Positions 7,794-9,204 of a DNA stretch of 9,204 nucleotides are shown piece after piece. The notes beneath the pieces were generated by a model. It worked only from the letters and a program-made list of their open reading frames with translations. It was not told the origin of the DNA and did no database searches. How positions within the stretch are numbered: the first letter of the stretch is position 1; each line of letters starts with the position of its first letter. Location of the stretch: contig JACMRS010000335.1 in assembly GCA_014376345.1 (NCBI GenBank), positions 1 to 9,204 of the forward strand, in the 5' to 3' direction. A program made the position numbers and the translations under genes. This stretch comes from Bacteroidia bacterium. Lineage in GTDB: Bacteria > Bacteroidota > Bacteroidia > NS11-12g > UBA955.

Positions 7794-8915
7794 TGATAGA
7801 ATTACCAGATCAATATTATTCGAAGATAGTTTTTTTAAAAGCTCATTGAATACATTGGTCGCCAAAATAATTTTCAACAAATTGAAGTGAGGTTTACCAA
7901 CACAAATTGTAGTTATTTTTCTTTCACTTGCCTGTTCAATTATTGCTCTAGAAACGGATGAACTTTCAACTTTAATTATTTCTGCTCCTAATTCAGTTGC
8001 CAATTTAAAGTTGTTGATTAAGTGCCGTTGCTTATCCAGTGGAATTTTGTCGGGACTTTCTTTGGGAGTTTGGACATATAAAACGTACCATTTGCTATGA
8101 TAATAATTTGCCAATCGAGCGGTTTTGCGAACAACTGTTTTTGCCGTTTTGTCATTGCTACTTACGCAAGCTAAAAACCGTTCATGTTTTAATGAATTAG
8201 GTTTGGTTACTTCGGTTTCAACTTTACGTTCAACTTGAGAGGCAACTTCTTTCAAAGCAAGCTCACGGAGTTGTAATATATGTTCGCTTTTAAAAAAATT
8301 GTGCAGTGCGGTTTCTATTTTTTCAGCCTGATAAATTTTACCTTCTTTTAATCGGGTAATTAACTCATCTGCCGTTAAGTCAATATTTACAACTTCATCT
8401 GCCTGAGCCAAAACACTGTCCGGAACTCTTTCTTTTACTTCAACACCAGTGATTTCCTTTACTTCTTCATTCAAACTTTCGATGTGCTGAATATTTACGG
8501 CTGAAATAACATTGATACCAGCCGAAAGAATATCCATAACATCCTGCCAGCGTTTTTCGTTTTTACTTCCTTCAATATTAGTATGTGCCAACTCATCAAC
8601 AATGACTACTTCGGGACGTAAATTAATAATTGCCTGAACATCCATTTCTTCCAGTTCTTTTCCTTTATAAAAAAGTTTTCTTCTTGGAACAACTGGCAAA
8701 CCGTCTAGCAACTCACGTGTTTCTTTACGGTAATGAGTTTCTATAAAACCGATTTTAACATCAATTCCATTGCGCAGCAAAGTTCTTGCTTCCTGCAACA
8801 TGCGGTAAGTTTTACCTACACCGGCGCTCATGCCTATGTAAATCTTAAACTTACCTCGTCTTGATTTTTTAATCAAGTCAAGAAAATGCTGAACAGTTTT
8901 ATCTTTATCAGGCAT
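7791..8915 (-). CDS. kdpD: Stand-alone KdpD N-terminal protein (KdpD + universal stress domain)
   Basis: This 374-residue cytoplasmic protein corresponds to the N-terminal input part of the potassium sensor KdpD. Residues about 20-230 are the KdpD domain, with a Walker A-type loop GMSAGVGKT (28-36) and the Walker B-like segment VVIVDELAHTN (103-113), both hallmarks of the family. Residues about 245-374 form a universal-stress-protein domain ending in the nucleotide-site region TTICVGKPHFNLL. The protein stops there, whereas classical KdpD of about 900 residues goes on to four TM segments, GAF and the kinase core. The kinase is supplied by the next gene, so this is a natural gene split and not a frameshift: the downstream gene has its own ATG and its own membrane sensor. 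In the known system KdpD controls kdpFABC expression in response to low potassium or osmotic upshift. The start ATG directly follows the stop of the upstream beta-barrel gene. A cytosolic regulator acting on the neighbouring kinase is the likely role. Confidence 0.93.
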   Translation of the reverse strand: MPDKDKTVQHFLDLIKKSRRGKFKIYIGMSAGVGKTYRMLQEARTLLRNGIDVKIGFIETHYRKETRELLDGLPVVPRRKLFYKGKELEEMDVQAIINLRPEVVIVDELAHTNIEGSKNEKRWQDVMDILSAGINVISAVNIQHIESLNEEVKEITGVEVKERVPDSVLAQADEVVNIDLTADELITRLKEGKIYQAEKIETALHNFFKSEHILQLRELALKEVASQVERKVETEVTKPNSLKHERFLACVSSNDKTAKTVVRKTARLANYYHSKWYVLYVQTPKESPDKIPLDKQRHLINNFKLATELGAEIIKVESSSVSRAIIEQASERKITTICVGKPHFNLLKIILATNVFNELLKKLSSNNIDLVILS

Positions 8916-8918
8916 TTA
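8913..8918 (-). other. TAAATG junction, beta-barrel gene to split kdpD
   Basis: The beta-barrel gene ends with TAA at 8918-8916, and the ATG of the KdpD-like gene occupies 8915-8913 with no base between. The mRNA before the ATG is pyrimidine-rich (CTCCTTTTAAATG), so there is no Shine-Dalgarno site. Translation by re-initiation is a reasonable inference. Confidence 0.7.
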
Positions 8919-9204
8919 AAAGGAGATTGCTAAAGCAGTTGTTAGTAAATAATTTTGAGTACTTGGTTTATCGTTCAAAGTAAAGATTTTGTCTTTACTT
9001 GTAAATCCACGACCTTCAATACGCCAAACTGCATTGTCAGATATTTTACAATCTAAATTCAAAGAATAGCCATAAGTCTGGAAGCCGTTTAATGTTCCTG
9101 TATTGATAATTACTCCACTGGCATCAGAATAATATTCACCTCTTACAGAAATACTAATTTTCTTACCTGGTGTATACTTCATAATTAAAACAGGTGAATA
9201 CCAA
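8916..9204 (-). CDS. C-terminal fragment of an outer-membrane beta-barrel (porin-like) protein
   Basis: The frame is open to the right edge: codons beyond the Met at 9182 still read WYSPVLI with no stop, so that Met is internal and the gene is 5'-truncated by the window. About 95 residues are visible. They show alternating polar/hydrophobic strands with aromatic residues (ISISVRGEYYSD, YGYSLNLDCKIS, AVWRIEGRGF) separated by short turns, and end in LLTTALAISF with a terminal Phe. This is the usual beta-barrel C-terminal signal. The pattern resembles the OmpL-like beta-barrel porin-2 family (BBP2), which I recall lying between kdpC and kdpD in Bacteroidota kdp operons. The likely role is passage of small solutes or ions across the outer membrane alongside Kdp potassium uptake. 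Family and role are inference from a short fragment. It is directly followed by the KdpD-like gene. Confidence 0.75.
   Translation of the reverse strand, partial: WYSPVLIMKYTPGKKISISVRGEYYSDASGVIINTGTLNGFQTYGYSLNLDCKISDNAVWRIEGRGFTSKDKIFTLNDKPSTQNYLLTTALAISF

Noticed and set aside
8916..9182. Treating the Met at 9182 as the true start of an 88-residue small protein
   Set aside because: The frame continues without a stop to the window edge with barrel-like residues (WYSPVLI), and no signal peptide follows the Met, so the gene is truncated by the window.

Overview
The window looks like chromosomal DNA from a member of the Bacteroidota, though I cannot place it below phylum. The evidence is a type IX secretion (T9SS) C-terminal sorting domain on a secreted protease, genes without Shine-Dalgarno sequences, a Bacteroidota-type -7 promoter element (TAnnTTTG), AT-rich DNA, and the phylum's split form of KdpD next to a beta-barrel gene.

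Layout from left to right. Positions 1-258 hold two copies of a 134-bp-period tandem repeat, each with a long imperfect hairpin; the array may continue past the left edge. Positions 302-2566 (minus) encode a secreted subtilisin-family (S8) serine protease with a large insertion in the catalytic domain and a T9SS sorting tail. A 132-bp divergent intergenic region follows, with a clear promoter element for the S8 gene. Positions 2699-5629 (plus) encode a two-half, exported M16 zinc metalloprotease that ends at a perfect 20-bp hairpin terminator (5649-5695). Positions 5696-6062 contain no gene that I can support.

The right third (6063-9204, minus) is the 3' end of what is probably a kdp (high-affinity potassium uptake) operon. 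Read in the direction of transcription, it holds the C-terminal end of an outer-membrane beta-barrel protein (cut by the window edge), a stand-alone KdpD N-terminal protein (KdpD domain plus universal-stress domain), and a separate membrane histidine kinase with a periplasmic helical sensor region, HAMP, PAS, HisKA and HATPase domains. Both junctions are TAAATG with no spacer, which implies one transcript and probably coupled translation. The kdpA/B/C genes would be expected beyond the right edge, and no response regulator is visible.

I did not find a clearly new defence, mobile or catalytic system. The observations most worth a second look are the repeat pair whose hairpins differ in sequence but keep their folding, the KdpD split with a different sensor kinase in place of the usual C-terminal half, the zero-spacing gene junctions, and the beta-barrel gene tied to potassium sensing.
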